NCBI RefSeq assembly: GCF_032878955.1
Contig: NZ_CP043839.1
Span: 2,170,001 to 2,234,000, forward strand
Length of the DNA: 64,000 nucleotides
Direction: 5' to 3'
DNA from: Butyricimonas paravirosa
GTDB taxonomy: Bacteria; Bacteroidota; Bacteroidia; Bacteroidales; Marinifilaceae
In this document: piece by piece, positions 19,205 through 27,432 of the stretch
Position numbering within the stretch: the first letter of the stretch is position 1
How the letters are laid out: every line of letters starts with the position of its first letter
Translations under genes and position numbers: made by a program
Notes under the pieces: model-generated
What the model saw: only the letters and a program-made list of their open reading frames with translations
Database searches by the model: none
What the model was told of the DNA's origin: nothing

Positions 19205-19243
19205 ATTAATCACTGAATCGTCAATCACCTAATCACTAAATCC
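19205..19243. repeat. Right arm of the class A hairpin repeat next to the four-helix-bundle gene
   Basis: Units AATCACTG, AATCGTC, AATCACCT, AATCACTA are complementary to the left arm at 18781-18830 and match the right arms of gene-free hairpins elsewhere in the operon. Confidence 0.6.
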
Positions 19244-20551
19244 TCCGAACTCTTCCACGATTTCCTGCTTAATCCCCAATTCCGCCTTGTTAAAGTATTT
19301 GCGGAAAAGATCCCAAGCGGTATCCAACATCTGGTCGGTACTGATGTTTACATCGATAGCAAGCAAGTTGTTGGAATAGTCCTTGGCGAAATCCAGGGTA
19401 CGGCGGTCGTAGTCCGTCAGATCGAAACCGTTCTCCATCTTGGTCCGGGCGTTAGCAGCATCGGCATACAGACGGATGGCGGCATTCATCACTTGCGGGT
19501 GATCCTTCCGGGTTTTCTTACCGATCACGAGCTGTTTCAAACGAGACAAACTTCGGAACGGGTCAACGATAACCTTACCGATCTCCGTGTCTTTACGCAA
19601 GAATAACTGTCCCTCCGTGATGTACCCGGTGTTATCCGGGATAGCATGGGTAATATCACCACCGGACAACGTGGTCACGGCTATAATCGTGATAGAACCT
19701 CCGGCAGGGAACTGCACGGCCTTCTCGTAAATCTTCGCCAAATCGGAATACAATGAACCCGGCATGGAGTCCTTCGACGGGATCTGATCCATACGGTTAG
19801 ACACGATACTCAGCGCATCGGCATACAACGTCATGTCCGTCAACAACACCAACACCTTCTCGTTCTTATCCACTGCGAAATACTCGGCAGCCGTCAATGC
19901 CATATCCGGTACCAACAAACGCTCAACAGGCGGAGCCTCCGTGGTATTCACGAAACTAACGATACGATCCAATACCCCGGCATTATCAAACAAATTTTTG
20001 AAATACAGGTAGTCATCGTTTGTCAATCCCATACCACCCAAGATGATTCGATCGGTCTTTGCTCTCAGCGCCACGTTGGCCATCACCTGGTTATACGGCT
20101 GATCCGGGTCGGCAAAGAACGGGATTTTCTGACCGGACACCAACGTGTTGTTCAAGTCAATCCCCGCGATACCGGTTGCAATCAATTCCGACGGTTGTTT
20201 ACGACGCACCGGGTTCACCGATGGTCCCCCGATCTCTCTTTCTTCCCCGTCAACAGCCGGTCCCCCGTCAATCGGGTCACCGAAGGCATTGAAGAAACGC
20301 CCGCATAAATCGTCTCCCACTCTCAGAGTAGGCGCTTTTCCCAGGAATGTCACTTCTGCATTCGTCGGAATCCCTTCTGTCCCGGAGAACACCTGAAGGG
20401 TTATATCATTTCCCCAAATCTTCACGACCTGCGCCAACCGTCCGTCGACAATAGCCAGCTCGTCATTCCCGACGCCCTGGGCATTCAACGTACACGTTGC
20501 TTTCGTGATCTGGGTGATCTTTGTATAAACTTTTTGAAAAGCAGTCGTCAT
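19229..20551 (-). CDS. ntpB: V-type ATP synthase subunit B (nucleotide-binding stator)
   Basis: This 440-residue non-catalytic subunit of the V1 head has an N-terminal beta-barrel (LNAQGVGNDELAIVDGRLAQ) and an ATPase-like domain without a Walker A lysine. FPAGGSITIIAVTTLSGGDITH and a C-terminal helical domain with AELGIKQEIVEEFGGF follow. I chose the ATG at 20551 (MTTAFQKVYTKI). The 19-residue upstream extension is translated hairpin repeat sequence and is not conserved in character. Subunit A precedes it. Confidence 0.93.
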   Translation of the reverse strand: MTTAFQKVYTKITQITKATCTLNAQGVGNDELAIVDGRLAQVVKIWGNDITLQVFSGTEGIPTNAEVTFLGKAPTLRVGDDLCGRFFNAFGDPIDGGPAVDGEEREIGGPSVNPVRRKQPSELIATGIAGIDLNNTLVSGQKIPFFADPDQPYNQVMANVALRAKTDRIILGGMGLTNDDYLYFKNLFDNAGVLDRIVSFVNTTEAPPVERLLVPDMALTAAEYFAVDKNEKVLVLLTDMTLYADALSIVSNRMDQIPSKDSMPGSLYSDLAKIYEKAVQFPAGGSITIIAVTTLSGGDITHAIPDNTGYITEGQLFLRKDTEIGKVIVDPFRSLSRLKQLVIGKKTRKDHPQVMNAAIRLYADAANARTKMENGFDLTDYDRRTLDFAKDYSNNLLAIDVNISTDQMLDTAWDLFRKYFNKAELGIKQEIVEEFGGFSD

Positions 20552-20565
20552 ATAATTTATTTTTT

Positions 20566-20652
20566 GATTCTGTGATTTTCGATTCCATGATTGTGTGATT
20601 CTTCTCAATATAAAGTCAAATCACTTAATCATTATATCACCTAATCACTAAA
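20566..20652. repeat. Class A hairpin repeat between subunits A and B
   Basis: The left arm has GATTCTGTGATTTTCGATTC and further GATT units. The right arm has AATCACTTAATCATTATATC and further AATC units. A loop of about 15 bases separates them. Arms are made of 7-8-base units and pair imperfectly. No gene lies inside. Confidence 0.6.
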
Positions 20653-20653
20653 T

Positions 20654-22414
20654 TTATTTCTTTTTTCTTTCGTTAATGATCTCGTTCACTTCTGCCTCAT
20701 ACTTTTTGAACGCTTCCGATTGATATTCGGAATAGTTCATCTGTTTGAAACCATTAATGATACGTTTGAAATAGGGATTAATCTCTTCGAACGTGTCAAA
20801 ATTAAATTCGGAACGAACCACACCCAGTACCATATTCAGCATATACTTCTGACGCTCCATCGCGGTAGAACCGTCAATGTTGTCAAAAGCATCCTGTTGC
20901 AGAATCACGAAGTCAATCAACTCGGACTTCCAGTATACCACGTGATATTCCAAAGGTACACCATCATCGCCCAAAATATCAATCTGCTCTGCCGTCTCGC
21001 GACCGCGAACCAACATATTACGAGCCTCGTTCACATCAGCAATCCACGTATCGGAAATATTCTTCTTGGCGAACTCGATAAATTCCGGATATTCCAAGTA
21101 TTTTGAATAAGATTCCAACGTATCGATTGCCGGGTAACGTTTCGCATCCGCACGTGCTTGAGACAAAGCGTAGAAACAACGTGCCACTTTCTTCGTGGAC
21201 TCCGTCACCGGCTCTTTCAAGTTACCACCGGCAGGAGATACCGTACCGATAAAAGTAACGGAACCCGTCTTACCATTATTCAAGTACACCATTCCCGCAC
21301 GAGCGTAGAAGTTTGAAATGATAGCCGACAAGTCCATCGGGAACGCATCCTGTCCCGGTAACTCCTCCATACGGTTGGACATCTCACGCAAAGCCTGCGC
21401 CCAACGAGAAGTCGAGTCGGCCAGCAACAACACCTTCATTCCCATGGAACGATAGTATTCCCCGATCGTCATAGCCGTGTACACGGACGCCTCACGGGCA
21501 GCCACGGGCATATTGGACGTATTAGCAATAATCGTGGTTCTCTCGTACAATTTACGACCGGAACGAGGGTCTTCCAATTCCGGGAACTCGGTAAAGATCT
21601 CCACCACCTCGTTCGCACGCTCACCACAGGCAGCCATGATAATAATATCAGCATCTGCAAACCGGGACAACGCGTGCTGCAACACGGTCTTTCCCGTACC
21701 GAACGGTCCCGGAATAAAACCGGTTCCCCCTTCCAAAATCGGGTTCATCGTGTCGATAACACGTACTCCGGTCTCCATTTGACGGGAAGGACGGGGTTTA
21801 TCCACGTAATTACGGATAGCCACCTTCACCGGCCATTTCTGGATCATCGTAACAGGAATCTCTTTTCCGGCCTCATCTTTCAGCACGGCAATCGTGTCCT
21901 TTATCGTGTATTCCCCGGCAACGGCAATTGACGCGATGGTATATTCCCCTTTCAACTTGAAAGGTACCATAATCTTATGATCCAGCCAGTTTTCCTTCAC
22001 GTTACCCAACCAATCGGCACCGGTCACCTTATCACCAACCTTGGCCAACGGGGTAAAACTCCATTTTTTATCTTCTTCCAACGGGTTCGTGTACTCTCCT
22101 CGTTTCAAGAATACACCCGTCATCTTATCCAGGTCATTTTGAAGACCGTCAAAATTCTTTGACAGCAAACCGGGACCCAATGTAACTTCCAACATGTGGT
22201 CTTCGAACTCCACGAGGGAACCGGGTTTCAATCCCCGGGTACTTTCAAAAACCTGTACATAAGCAATATCCCCGACAACCTTGATCACCTCGGCCATCAA
22301 CCGCTCGTTTCCAAGCTGGATAAAGCAAATCTCATTCTGAGATACCGGTCCTTCGGTACGCACAAGTACAAGGTTGGAAATAATACTATGAACTTTTCCT
22401 TGTGTCTTATTCAT
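20654..22414 (-). CDS. ntpA: V-type ATP synthase subunit A (catalytic)
   Basis: This 586-residue catalytic subunit has an N-terminal barrel, the A-subunit bulge insertion (about 115-190), Walker A GPFGTGKT near residue 236, then CGERANEVVEIFTEFPEL and SRWAQALREMSNRMEELPGQ. A helical C-terminal domain completes it. It hydrolyses or makes ATP, coupled to ion flow through K and I. The sequence shows no decay. It follows the DUF2764 gene across a short repeat spacer. Confidence 0.96.
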   Translation of the reverse strand: MNKTQGKVHSIISNLVLVRTEGPVSQNEICFIQLGNERLMAEVIKVVGDIAYVQVFESTRGLKPGSLVEFEDHMLEVTLGPGLLSKNFDGLQNDLDKMTGVFLKRGEYTNPLEEDKKWSFTPLAKVGDKVTGADWLGNVKENWLDHKIMVPFKLKGEYTIASIAVAGEYTIKDTIAVLKDEAGKEIPVTMIQKWPVKVAIRNYVDKPRPSRQMETGVRVIDTMNPILEGGTGFIPGPFGTGKTVLQHALSRFADADIIIMAACGERANEVVEIFTEFPELEDPRSGRKLYERTTIIANTSNMPVAAREASVYTAMTIGEYYRSMGMKVLLLADSTSRWAQALREMSNRMEELPGQDAFPMDLSAIISNFYARAGMVYLNNGKTGSVTFIGTVSPAGGNLKEPVTESTKKVARCFYALSQARADAKRYPAIDTLESYSKYLEYPEFIEFAKKNISDTWIADVNEARNMLVRGRETAEQIDILGDDGVPLEYHVVYWKSELIDFVILQQDAFDNIDGSTAMERQKYMLNMVLGVVRSEFNFDTFEEINPYFKRIINGFKQMNYSEYQSEAFKKYEAEVNEIINERKKK

Positions 22415-22424
22415 ATCTCTATTT

Positions 22425-22490
22425 GTAAATTATTCTGATTCCTTAATCTCCTAATCGGCAATCTCAAAATCACCCAATTACTTAAATTCT
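22425..22490. repeat. Degenerate class A repeat between DUF2764 and subunit A genes
   Basis: A weaker copy has ATTCTGATTCC on one side and CCTAATCGGCAATC, AAATCACCCAATTAC on the other. Pairing is less complete than in the spacers at 20566 and 23312. Confidence 0.4.
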
Positions 22491-23314
22491 TCCGCAAACT
22501 CGAAACTCTTTCTGAACTTATCCACGACTTCCATGAAGACTTTTCGTCCCGATTCGGAACTCATCTTGCTCCATCGCTCAACGATCATCAGCTCAAGCAT
22601 GAAACTCAAAACCTTCTCCATGGAGAAATACTCGTAAACCACGGCCTCTTCGATATAATCCCAAAGAAGTAAATCCAGTCCTCTCTCCCGTTCGACAAGG
22701 TTTGTATTTCCCATCAGAGAAATCACCTTCTCCGCGTACGGGAATTCCATCCCCAAACCGAAATCTTTCGAGTTCGAAGTTCTCAGCGCCTTAGAAAACA
22801 CGTTATCACCAATAATCTCCGGGGCAACCTCTTTCCCGTACTTCCGACAAGTCAAGGCCGTCTCCAGATTCTTCACGTTCATCACGAATTCCGCGTAATT
22901 CCGGACAAACTTACTACCACTCTTCATCAAGTGATCGTAATACATCCAACTCAACACATTCTCCGGAGAAACATCATATTTCAAATGTTCCCCTTTAAAA
23001 TCCGCGATAAATCGATTGAGGTAAGCAGGTAAAGAATTCGTCGGTTCGGTGATTTCGTCTTCCAGACGTTGTAATGGATATACTGTTTCAAGATGGGTAT
23101 CGGGAGCCATTTTATTTAGCAACCGCAGAACTTGTTTATTATCGGCAGGCAGAAAAAACAACTCCATCAACTTCACATCCTCCTTCTTCAGAGCCTCCCG
23201 AGCCAACTCCCGAAACCCGTTCACGGACAACGCTAGTTTCCGATCATCCAGAAAGACCTCCGGTAGTCCTGCAATAAAACAGTAGTAATTATTTTTTAAT
23301 ATCATATTATTCAT
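22478..23314 (-). CDS. DUF2764 protein of the V-ATPase operon
   Basis: This 278-residue, mostly helical cytoplasmic protein begins NNYYCFIAGLPEVFLDDRK. The YYYLVAGLPEL-like start is typical of DUF2764, which in Bacteroidota sits between subunits E and A of V-type ATPase operons. By position and size it probably replaces subunit C/d, which couples the central stalk to the rotor ring; this is inference, as no subunit C gene is otherwise present here. Class A repeats flank it on both sides. Confidence 0.85.
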   Translation of the reverse strand: MNNMILKNNYYCFIAGLPEVFLDDRKLALSVNGFRELAREALKKEDVKLMELFFLPADNKQVLRLLNKMAPDTHLETVYPLQRLEDEITEPTNSLPAYLNRFIADFKGEHLKYDVSPENVLSWMYYDHLMKSGSKFVRNYAEFVMNVKNLETALTCRKYGKEVAPEIIGDNVFSKALRTSNSKDFGLGMEFPYAEKVISLMGNTNLVERERGLDLLLWDYIEEAVVYEYFSMEKVLSFMLELMIVERWSKMSSESGRKVFMEVVDKFRKSFEFAEEFK

Positions 23315-23396
23315 TCTGTGATTCCGTGATTTAATGATTCAACGATTTTGTGATTCAATCACTTAATCTATAATCACCCAATCACTCAATCCTTAA
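23312..23396. repeat. Class A hairpin repeat between subunit E and DUF2764 genes
   Basis: The left arm has GTGATTCCGTGATTTAATG and ACGATTTTGTGATT. The right arm has AATCACTTAATC, AATCACCCAATCACTCAATC. The 7-8-base units face each other with almost no loop. Confidence 0.6.
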
Positions 23397-23994
23397 ATAA
23401 CAGTTTTTTCGTGAAGCCTTTCATATATTGATTAAAGAAAGCTTCAAATAGTTTCTCGGAGAAAGCAATCTGGAAACCACCATCTTTAGGCTGGATCACA
23501 AACCCTTCTTCTAAATTACCCACCTTTACCTCAAGACCTTTATCCAACAGATCCTTGTACTTGGCCGCAACAAACGATTCGAACTTCGCCTTTTCATCCT
23601 CGGAAAGAAGAATTTCCATGTTCAGGTTTCCACCGGCAACATCCCACTTCTTCACGATCGTCATAAGCAACTCCTGAATAAAAGCCTTTTCCTCGAACCC
23701 GATCTTGGCAACATCCCCGGCAACATCCCCGGCAACCAGATTCGTGATTGCCTGTTTTAAAGCCGTGATAGCTTGGCGCGCACTTAACGTCATTTCAGAC
23801 TCGGCCTTCTTTTTCAAGTTAGAAACCTCTGTCTCCGCATCAGCATTCATCTGTGCTGCTTTCGCTTTCGCATCGGCAATAATCTTTTCGGCCTCTTGCT
23901 TTGCCTGGTTGATGATATTCTCCGCCTCCTGGCGAGCCTTATCTACCCCCTCGTTGTAAAGCTTTTGGGTCAAAATATCTAATTTATTCTCCAT
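23386..23994 (-). CDS. ntpE: V-type ATP synthase subunit E (peripheral stalk)
   Basis: This 202-residue protein has a charged, alanine-rich N-terminal coiled coil (about 15-75; EAENIINQAKQEAEKIIADA) and a globular C-terminal domain (about 105-200) ending KGFTKKLLFKD. This is the layout of the E subunit of the peripheral stalk. It is the first recognised gene of the operon. No separate G/H subunit gene or subunit F gene is visible in the window. Confidence 0.85.
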   Translation of the reverse strand: MENKLDILTQKLYNEGVDKARQEAENIINQAKQEAEKIIADAKAKAAQMNADAETEVSNLKKKAESEMTLSARQAITALKQAITNLVAGDVAGDVAKIGFEEKAFIQELLMTIVKKWDVAGGNLNMEILLSEDEKAKFESFVAAKYKDLLDKGLEVKVGNLEEGFVIQPKDGGFQIAFSEKLFEAFFNQYMKGFTKKLLFKD

Positions 23995-24000
23995 ACTAAA

Positions 24001-24363
24001 AACGTGTTATATATTAATTTTATCTTACAAACTTTCATTAAAACTAAGTGTCAATAAATGTGCCAGTAATCCAGAAAAACGGCGTCAAGATATTAAAAAA
24101 CATTGACAATAACAAATAAAAATTATACAAGCAAACTCCTAAAAATATCCCCGTATCAGATACGAATTCCACCATCAAGGGTTCCACTCAAACCATAAAA
24201 GAGACAAAATTCATAGCGTAACGAAGCCGTGTTATAAACTATAAGTTAAAAACTAAAAGATAAAAGTTGGAAATCAAAAAGCGTCGGACCGTGCGGCTGG
24301 AATCTAAAATCTAAAATTAGTAGGATCTAAAATTAGCAAGGACTTTACAAACTTTACGAACTA
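24001..24363. other. Intergenic region upstream of the V-ATPase operon, with class C repeats
   Basis: No gene is apparent. It should contain the V-ATPase promoter, but I see no exact TAnnTTTG on the minus strand. Around 24300-24345 the heptamer AATCTAA or AAATTAG recurs (AATCTAAAATCTAAAATTAG). The same repeat with a nearby CCGTGCG block recurs at 25325-25370. Confidence 0.5.
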
Positions 24364-24393
24364 GGGGAGTGTCAAAAGATTTTGACACTCCCC
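24364..24393 (-). terminator. Strong hairpin after the lysis-type cassette
   Basis: The inverted repeat GGGGAGTGTCAAAA/TTTTGACACTCCCC pairs over 14 bases with a two-base centre, eight bases after the stop of the last small gene. No U-tract follows on either strand, so it may be a terminator, a 3-prime stabiliser or the mark of a small element. Confidence 0.5.
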
Positions 24394-24400
24394 ATCCGCA

Positions 24401-24565
24401 TCAATGTTGTTCCCACCGACGTTTGCACCAAGCCACCACGACCGAGCTGATCACTCCTCCCACGATGCTTAACACTCCCGCGACAAAATCATTTGCCAAC
24501 TGCGTGAAAAAAGCATTCAAACTCAGCGTGAAAAATATTCCCGTGAAAAAGTATAAGCTCATCAT
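24401..24565 (-). CDS. Small membrane protein, 54 residues
   Basis: The frame opens MMSLYFFTGIFFTLSLNAFF and has a second hydrophobic stretch AGVLSIVGGVISSVVVAW. It ends in a basic tail, CKRRWEQH. Two membrane helices with a positive C-terminus could be a small holin-like or antiholin-like protein. The start at 24565 lies 11 bases after the DUF6266 stop; an upstream in-frame start (24634) would overlap that gene. No family was recognised. Its place at the end of the holin/amidase cassette supports it as a real gene. Confidence 0.5.
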   Translation of the reverse strand: MMSLYFFTGIFFTLSLNAFFTQLANDFVAGVLSIVGGVISSVVVAWCKRRWEQH

Positions 24566-24575
24566 AACCTTAAAA

Positions 24576-25208
24576 TCACTCAACCGTGAGATACTGGCTA
24601 GGCGAAATACTTTTCCCGTTCTTCGAGGTTGCAAAACAATAGATCTTCACGTTCGCATGGTTCCAATTTTTCGGAAGTGCCACGCTGGTATTGCCGTTCT
24701 CCCCCCGACTTCTTAACGAGATCAATTTCACCCGCATCAACACGCTCTCGAACACCACGGCATACACCAGATCGTCAACCAAAGCGAACCCGTTCTCCTC
24801 CGTCTGCATCTCCTGTTCGAAAGAATACATTTTATTCTCCGAGGAATACGTGACCGAGACTTCCGGAACATCCTGAACTCCAGTAGCCATTTTCAACCGT
24901 TCGTAATCTACCGTTGCCACGTGTTTTTCGTCCACGTCTACCGCTTTCATGTTTTTCGCGACGAATGCATTCGAAGTAGTTCCGTTCCCAATTCCCACGA
25001 ATCCTTTCTGCACAACCGGCAACAAGAAACGGGACAACTCGATCAACACCTTCATGCGGGCTCGCTGATCCAACATCTCCGAAGTCGGCTTATCCTTTCT
25101 CGAGAATATCCTCGCCCTAGCGATATTCTGTTTGTTCATGTAACACATCGTCACGTTACCAAGGGTTTTCGTTACCTTACCCAATAAATAAGAATCAAAT
25201 TTTGCCAT
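24576..25208 (-). CDS. DUF6266-family protein (second copy)
   Basis: This 210-residue soluble protein begins MAKFDSYLLGKVTKTLGNVT. The start MAxFxxxxxGxxxGxxGxV and then a QRARMKVLIELSRFLLPV helix are characteristic of DUF6266, a Bacteroidota family of unknown function. The C-terminus (SISPSQYLTVE) resembles that of the first copy (LSMSQYVRLQGRK), so the two are diverged paralogues. It follows the amidase gene across a class C repeat spacer. I cannot say whether it is secreted; no signal peptide is visible. Confidence 0.7.
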   Translation of the reverse strand: MAKFDSYLLGKVTKTLGNVTMCYMNKQNIARARIFSRKDKPTSEMLDQRARMKVLIELSRFLLPVVQKGFVGIGNGTTSNAFVAKNMKAVDVDEKHVATVDYERLKMATGVQDVPEVSVTYSSENKMYSFEQEMQTEENGFALVDDLVYAVVFESVLMRVKLISLRSRGENGNTSVALPKNWNHANVKIYCFATSKNGKSISPSQYLTVE

Positions 25209-25214
25209 AACATT

Positions 25215-25370
25215 AAAATTTAAAAATGAATAAATCAGAAAATTTAAAATGATTCCGCACTCCCCGCATGGGCCCTACACGAAAAATGCAAGAAACTTAT
25301 TTTAATTTAGAATGAAAACGCAGCCCCGTGCGCTGAAATCTAAAATCTAAAATTTAAAATTAGTAGAATT
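25215..25370. repeat. Class C heptamer repeat between amidase and DUF6266 genes
   Basis: Facing AT-rich blocks AAAATTTAAAAATG...AAAATTTAAAATG (25217-25251) and AATCTAAAATCTAAAATTTA (near 25341-25360) are built of seven-base units. A short GC-rich segment (CCCCGCATGGGCCC) lies between them. Confidence 0.45.
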
Positions 25371-25965
25371 TAATCCAGTCCGCCACCCTCAACGCCGGTC
25401 CCGGATCAACTTTCCTCGACGTCACGTCCGAATGCCCCACGATGTCCCCGATGGGATAAGTATCCACCAGTAAACCACACACCTCGTTCAACACCCGCAT
25501 CTGCACGTCCGTGTAATCATGCCAGTACGTCGGCACCTCTCCCGAATCTTCCGTGTACACTTCCCCCACGAGAACCTCCTTACCACATTCCGCCACGAAC
25601 TTTCCCCCTTCCAGTCGCAACTGCCCCAGGTTATCCAGCTCAATCCCGATCGAGCAATGATTCAGCTCGTTCCTTCCCCCGTAACTACTCTTCCCGGCAT
25701 GCCACGCCTCGATATTAAACGGCACCATCTGTATCACCTGCCCGTCTCGTCCGATCACCACGTGCGCCGATGCCTTCACATCCGGCTTTACCAAGAATTT
25801 TGCTGAAGATATGGCATCCATACCTGCCGTGTAATGTAAAATAATCATATCCGGCTCTCCTAGTCCACGTCTATTCTTCGGGCATTCCAGATGAATCACC
25901 CCACCACCCATTAACCGGTGATTGACAATTGAAAAAGATGAATTAGAACTTGAAAATACATCCAT
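25360..25965 (-). CDS. N-acetylmuramoyl-L-alanine amidase (Amidase_2 type)
   Basis: This 201-residue enzyme is a compact amidase_2/AmpD-like domain. Zinc and active-site residues appear in IILHYTAGMDA (His), WHAGKSSYGGRNELNHCSIG and DIVGHSDVTSRKVDPGPAL (His and the D of DPGP). It would cleave the bond between N-acetylmuramic acid and L-alanine in peptidoglycan. It has no obvious signal peptide, consistent with a phage-type endolysin that reaches its target through a holin, and a 3TM-type holin gene lies directly upstream. A class A repeat separates the two. Confidence 0.9.
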   Translation of the reverse strand: MDVFSSSNSSFSIVNHRLMGGGVIHLECPKNRRGLGEPDMIILHYTAGMDAISSAKFLVKPDVKASAHVVIGRDGQVIQMVPFNIEAWHAGKSSYGGRNELNHCSIGIELDNLGQLRLEGGKFVAECGKEVLVGEVYTEDSGEVPTYWHDYTDVQMRVLNEVCGLLVDTYPIGDIVGHSDVTSRKVDPGPALRVADWIKFY

Positions 25966-25989
25966 AACAAAAAGTTTAAAATTTAGAAT

Positions 25990-26075
25990 GAAAAAGATTC
26001 CGTGATTGCCGATTCGATGATTGGGTGATTAAAATCACTTAATCGAAAATCATTAAATCACTTAATCGATAGGAT
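25990..26075. repeat. Class A hairpin repeat between holin and amidase genes
   Basis: The left arm is GATTCCGTGATTGCCGATTC and GATGATTGGGTGATT. The right arm is AAATCACTTAATCG, AAATCATTAAATCACTTAATC. It is the same unit family as in the V-ATPase operon spacers. Confidence 0.6.
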
Positions 26076-26085
26076 CTAAAATTGA

Positions 26086-26460
26086 TTAGTTTTTATCTTT
26101 TATCTTAAAAATGGCCCCCGCCATTTTTTCCCCGCTCCTCCCCACCACGTACCCGCCCAACCCAATCTCCAGCAAATCCCAGAACCGGGAAGTATCCGCC
26201 AACATGGGCAAACTCGTGAAAGTGCCAATAAGTACAATAACAGCAAATATCAACATCACCAATGGCCGCCACGAACGCTGTAGCCAATTCCCAGCAGCCT
26301 CGGCTCTTATCACGCCAGCCCGAGCTTCAATCATTTCACGTTCCCGCTCGTACACCAATCTCAATATCTCCGCCTGTAACTCTTTCTTCTCCCGTGCCGG
26401 GAGCGTCAAGCCATTAATCACCCCGCTAATAGCATTGACAACATCTGCTATCGGCTTCAT
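26086..26460 (-). CDS. 3TM-type holin-like membrane protein
   Basis: This 124-residue protein has an amphipathic, charged N-terminal half (residues 1-55; LPAREKKELQAEILRLVYER). NWLQRSWRPLVMLIFAVIVL then enters the first helix, with further hydrophobic segments and a basic end. W-x-Q-R-SWRP before the first membrane helix is characteristic of the Holin_3TMs family (PF11351). It would form lesions that let an amidase reach the wall. Its ATG overlaps the stop of the first DUF6266 gene by four bases, so the two are translationally coupled. Confidence 0.82.
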   Translation of the reverse strand: MKPIADVVNAISGVINGLTLPAREKKELQAEILRLVYEREREMIEARAGVIRAEAAGNWLQRSWRPLVMLIFAVIVLIGTFTSLPMLADTSRFWDLLEIGLGGYVVGRSGEKMAGAIFKIKDKN

Positions 26461-27092
26461 TTCCTTCCCTGTAAACGTACATACTGACTCATAGATAACT
26501 GCTTCTCATCAGGCGAAATAAAGAGACAATACAAATGCAACGTTTCCCCCTTCCACCCGTCAATCGTAAAACTCGCCACACCATCTTTCCGCACACCCCC
26601 TATATTCTCCAACACCCTCGGACAAAACGCCCTCCCTTCATGTAACACGACCACCATCAAATGATCATTATCCTCCACAAATCCTCGTCCACCCACCTTT
26701 TCCCATTGTAATAAAACACGACCTTCCAAATCAATCTGTCCTCTTAAATGAAACACTCGTTGTCTCTTTCCCGCGGAAAACTGAAGTTGAGAGAAATCTC
26801 CGATACGCCCATCCGCACAGAACACCTTCATATTTTTTTCAAGATAAAACGTATAACCATTGAAACTGTTTCCTTGAGCAGACACCTTCAATATCCTCCT
26901 TAACGAAGTCTCTTTCAACTTCTGGTAAAACCGGATTGCAACTAAAAATCTCGCCCTCACTTCCTGTTGTTTCATTGTCTTCGGATTATTCGCTCGAAAC
27001 GTTCTTCTTGCATACGACTTGTTACCTATCTGATAAATAATCACATCCCCCAATTTCCCGCTTAATCCAAAATCATTTTTAAATGATGCCAT
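26457..27092 (-). CDS. DUF6266-family protein (first copy)
   Basis: This 211-residue protein begins MASFKNDFGLSGKLGDVIIY, with the DUF6266-type MAxFxxxxGLSGKxGxVxxY start. YARRTFRANNPKTMKQQEVRARF and a helix follow, then beta-rich sequence. It is the first gene of the cassette and is coupled by overlap to the holin gene. The function is unknown. The family often lies next to holin and amidase genes in Bacteroidota, from memory, which suggests cargo released by, or working with, the lysis proteins. Confidence 0.7.
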   Translation of the reverse strand: MASFKNDFGLSGKLGDVIIYQIGNKSYARRTFRANNPKTMKQQEVRARFLVAIRFYQKLKETSLRRILKVSAQGNSFNGYTFYLEKNMKVFCADGRIGDFSQLQFSAGKRQRVFHLRGQIDLEGRVLLQWEKVGGRGFVEDNDHLMVVVLHEGRAFCPRVLENIGGVRKDGVASFTIDGWKGETLHLYCLFISPDEKQLSMSQYVRLQGRK

Positions 27093-27225
27093 AATTTCTC
27101 GTTTTTTAAATGAATACTCTCTCTCATTTTTCTAACGACAAAACTACAACACCCCCGAAACTTCATCACTACACACCATCCCACGTGTGTTTCCATCTTC
27201 CCACAAGCCACTGATTATTATCAAT

Positions 27226-27264
27226 AAAAAAAGAGGCCTGAGCACATCGCTCAAGCCTCTTTTT
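27226..27264. terminator. Bidirectional terminator between the MNT locus and DUF6266 cassette
   Basis: The stem GAGGCCTGAGC (27233-27243) pairs with GCTCAAGCCTC (27249-27259), with one mismatch. AAAAAA precedes it and TTTTT follows it, so it can terminate in both directions. It lies 28 bases after the HEPN remnant. Confidence 0.75.
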
Positions 27265-27291
27265 ATTAAGTTTTTATTGAGTAAATTACTA

Positions 27292-27432
27292 TTAATCTAA
27301 CTTATTAGAAATAATCCGCTCTCTGATCAAATTTATAAACTCACAAACCAAAGGATAAAATTCTTCCACTGTAGCCAAGTCAAAATTCTTAAAATCTTCA
27401 TAATCGGCTTCAGAACGATTATTATAATACCA
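27292..27432 (-). pseudogene. HEPN-domain partner, C-terminal remnant
   Basis: On the minus strand, in a different frame from the nucleotidyltransferase and overlapping its last codons, lies a 46-codon open stretch. It reads WYYNNRSEADYEDFKNFDLA and ends IRERIISNKLD with TAA at 27292-27294. The YxxRxxADYxDF block followed by a last helix is the C-terminal end of HEPN proteins paired with MNT nucleotidyltransferases. The N-terminal two thirds, including the RxxxxxH RNase motif, is missing, so the RNase half appears deleted. Confidence 0.6.
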
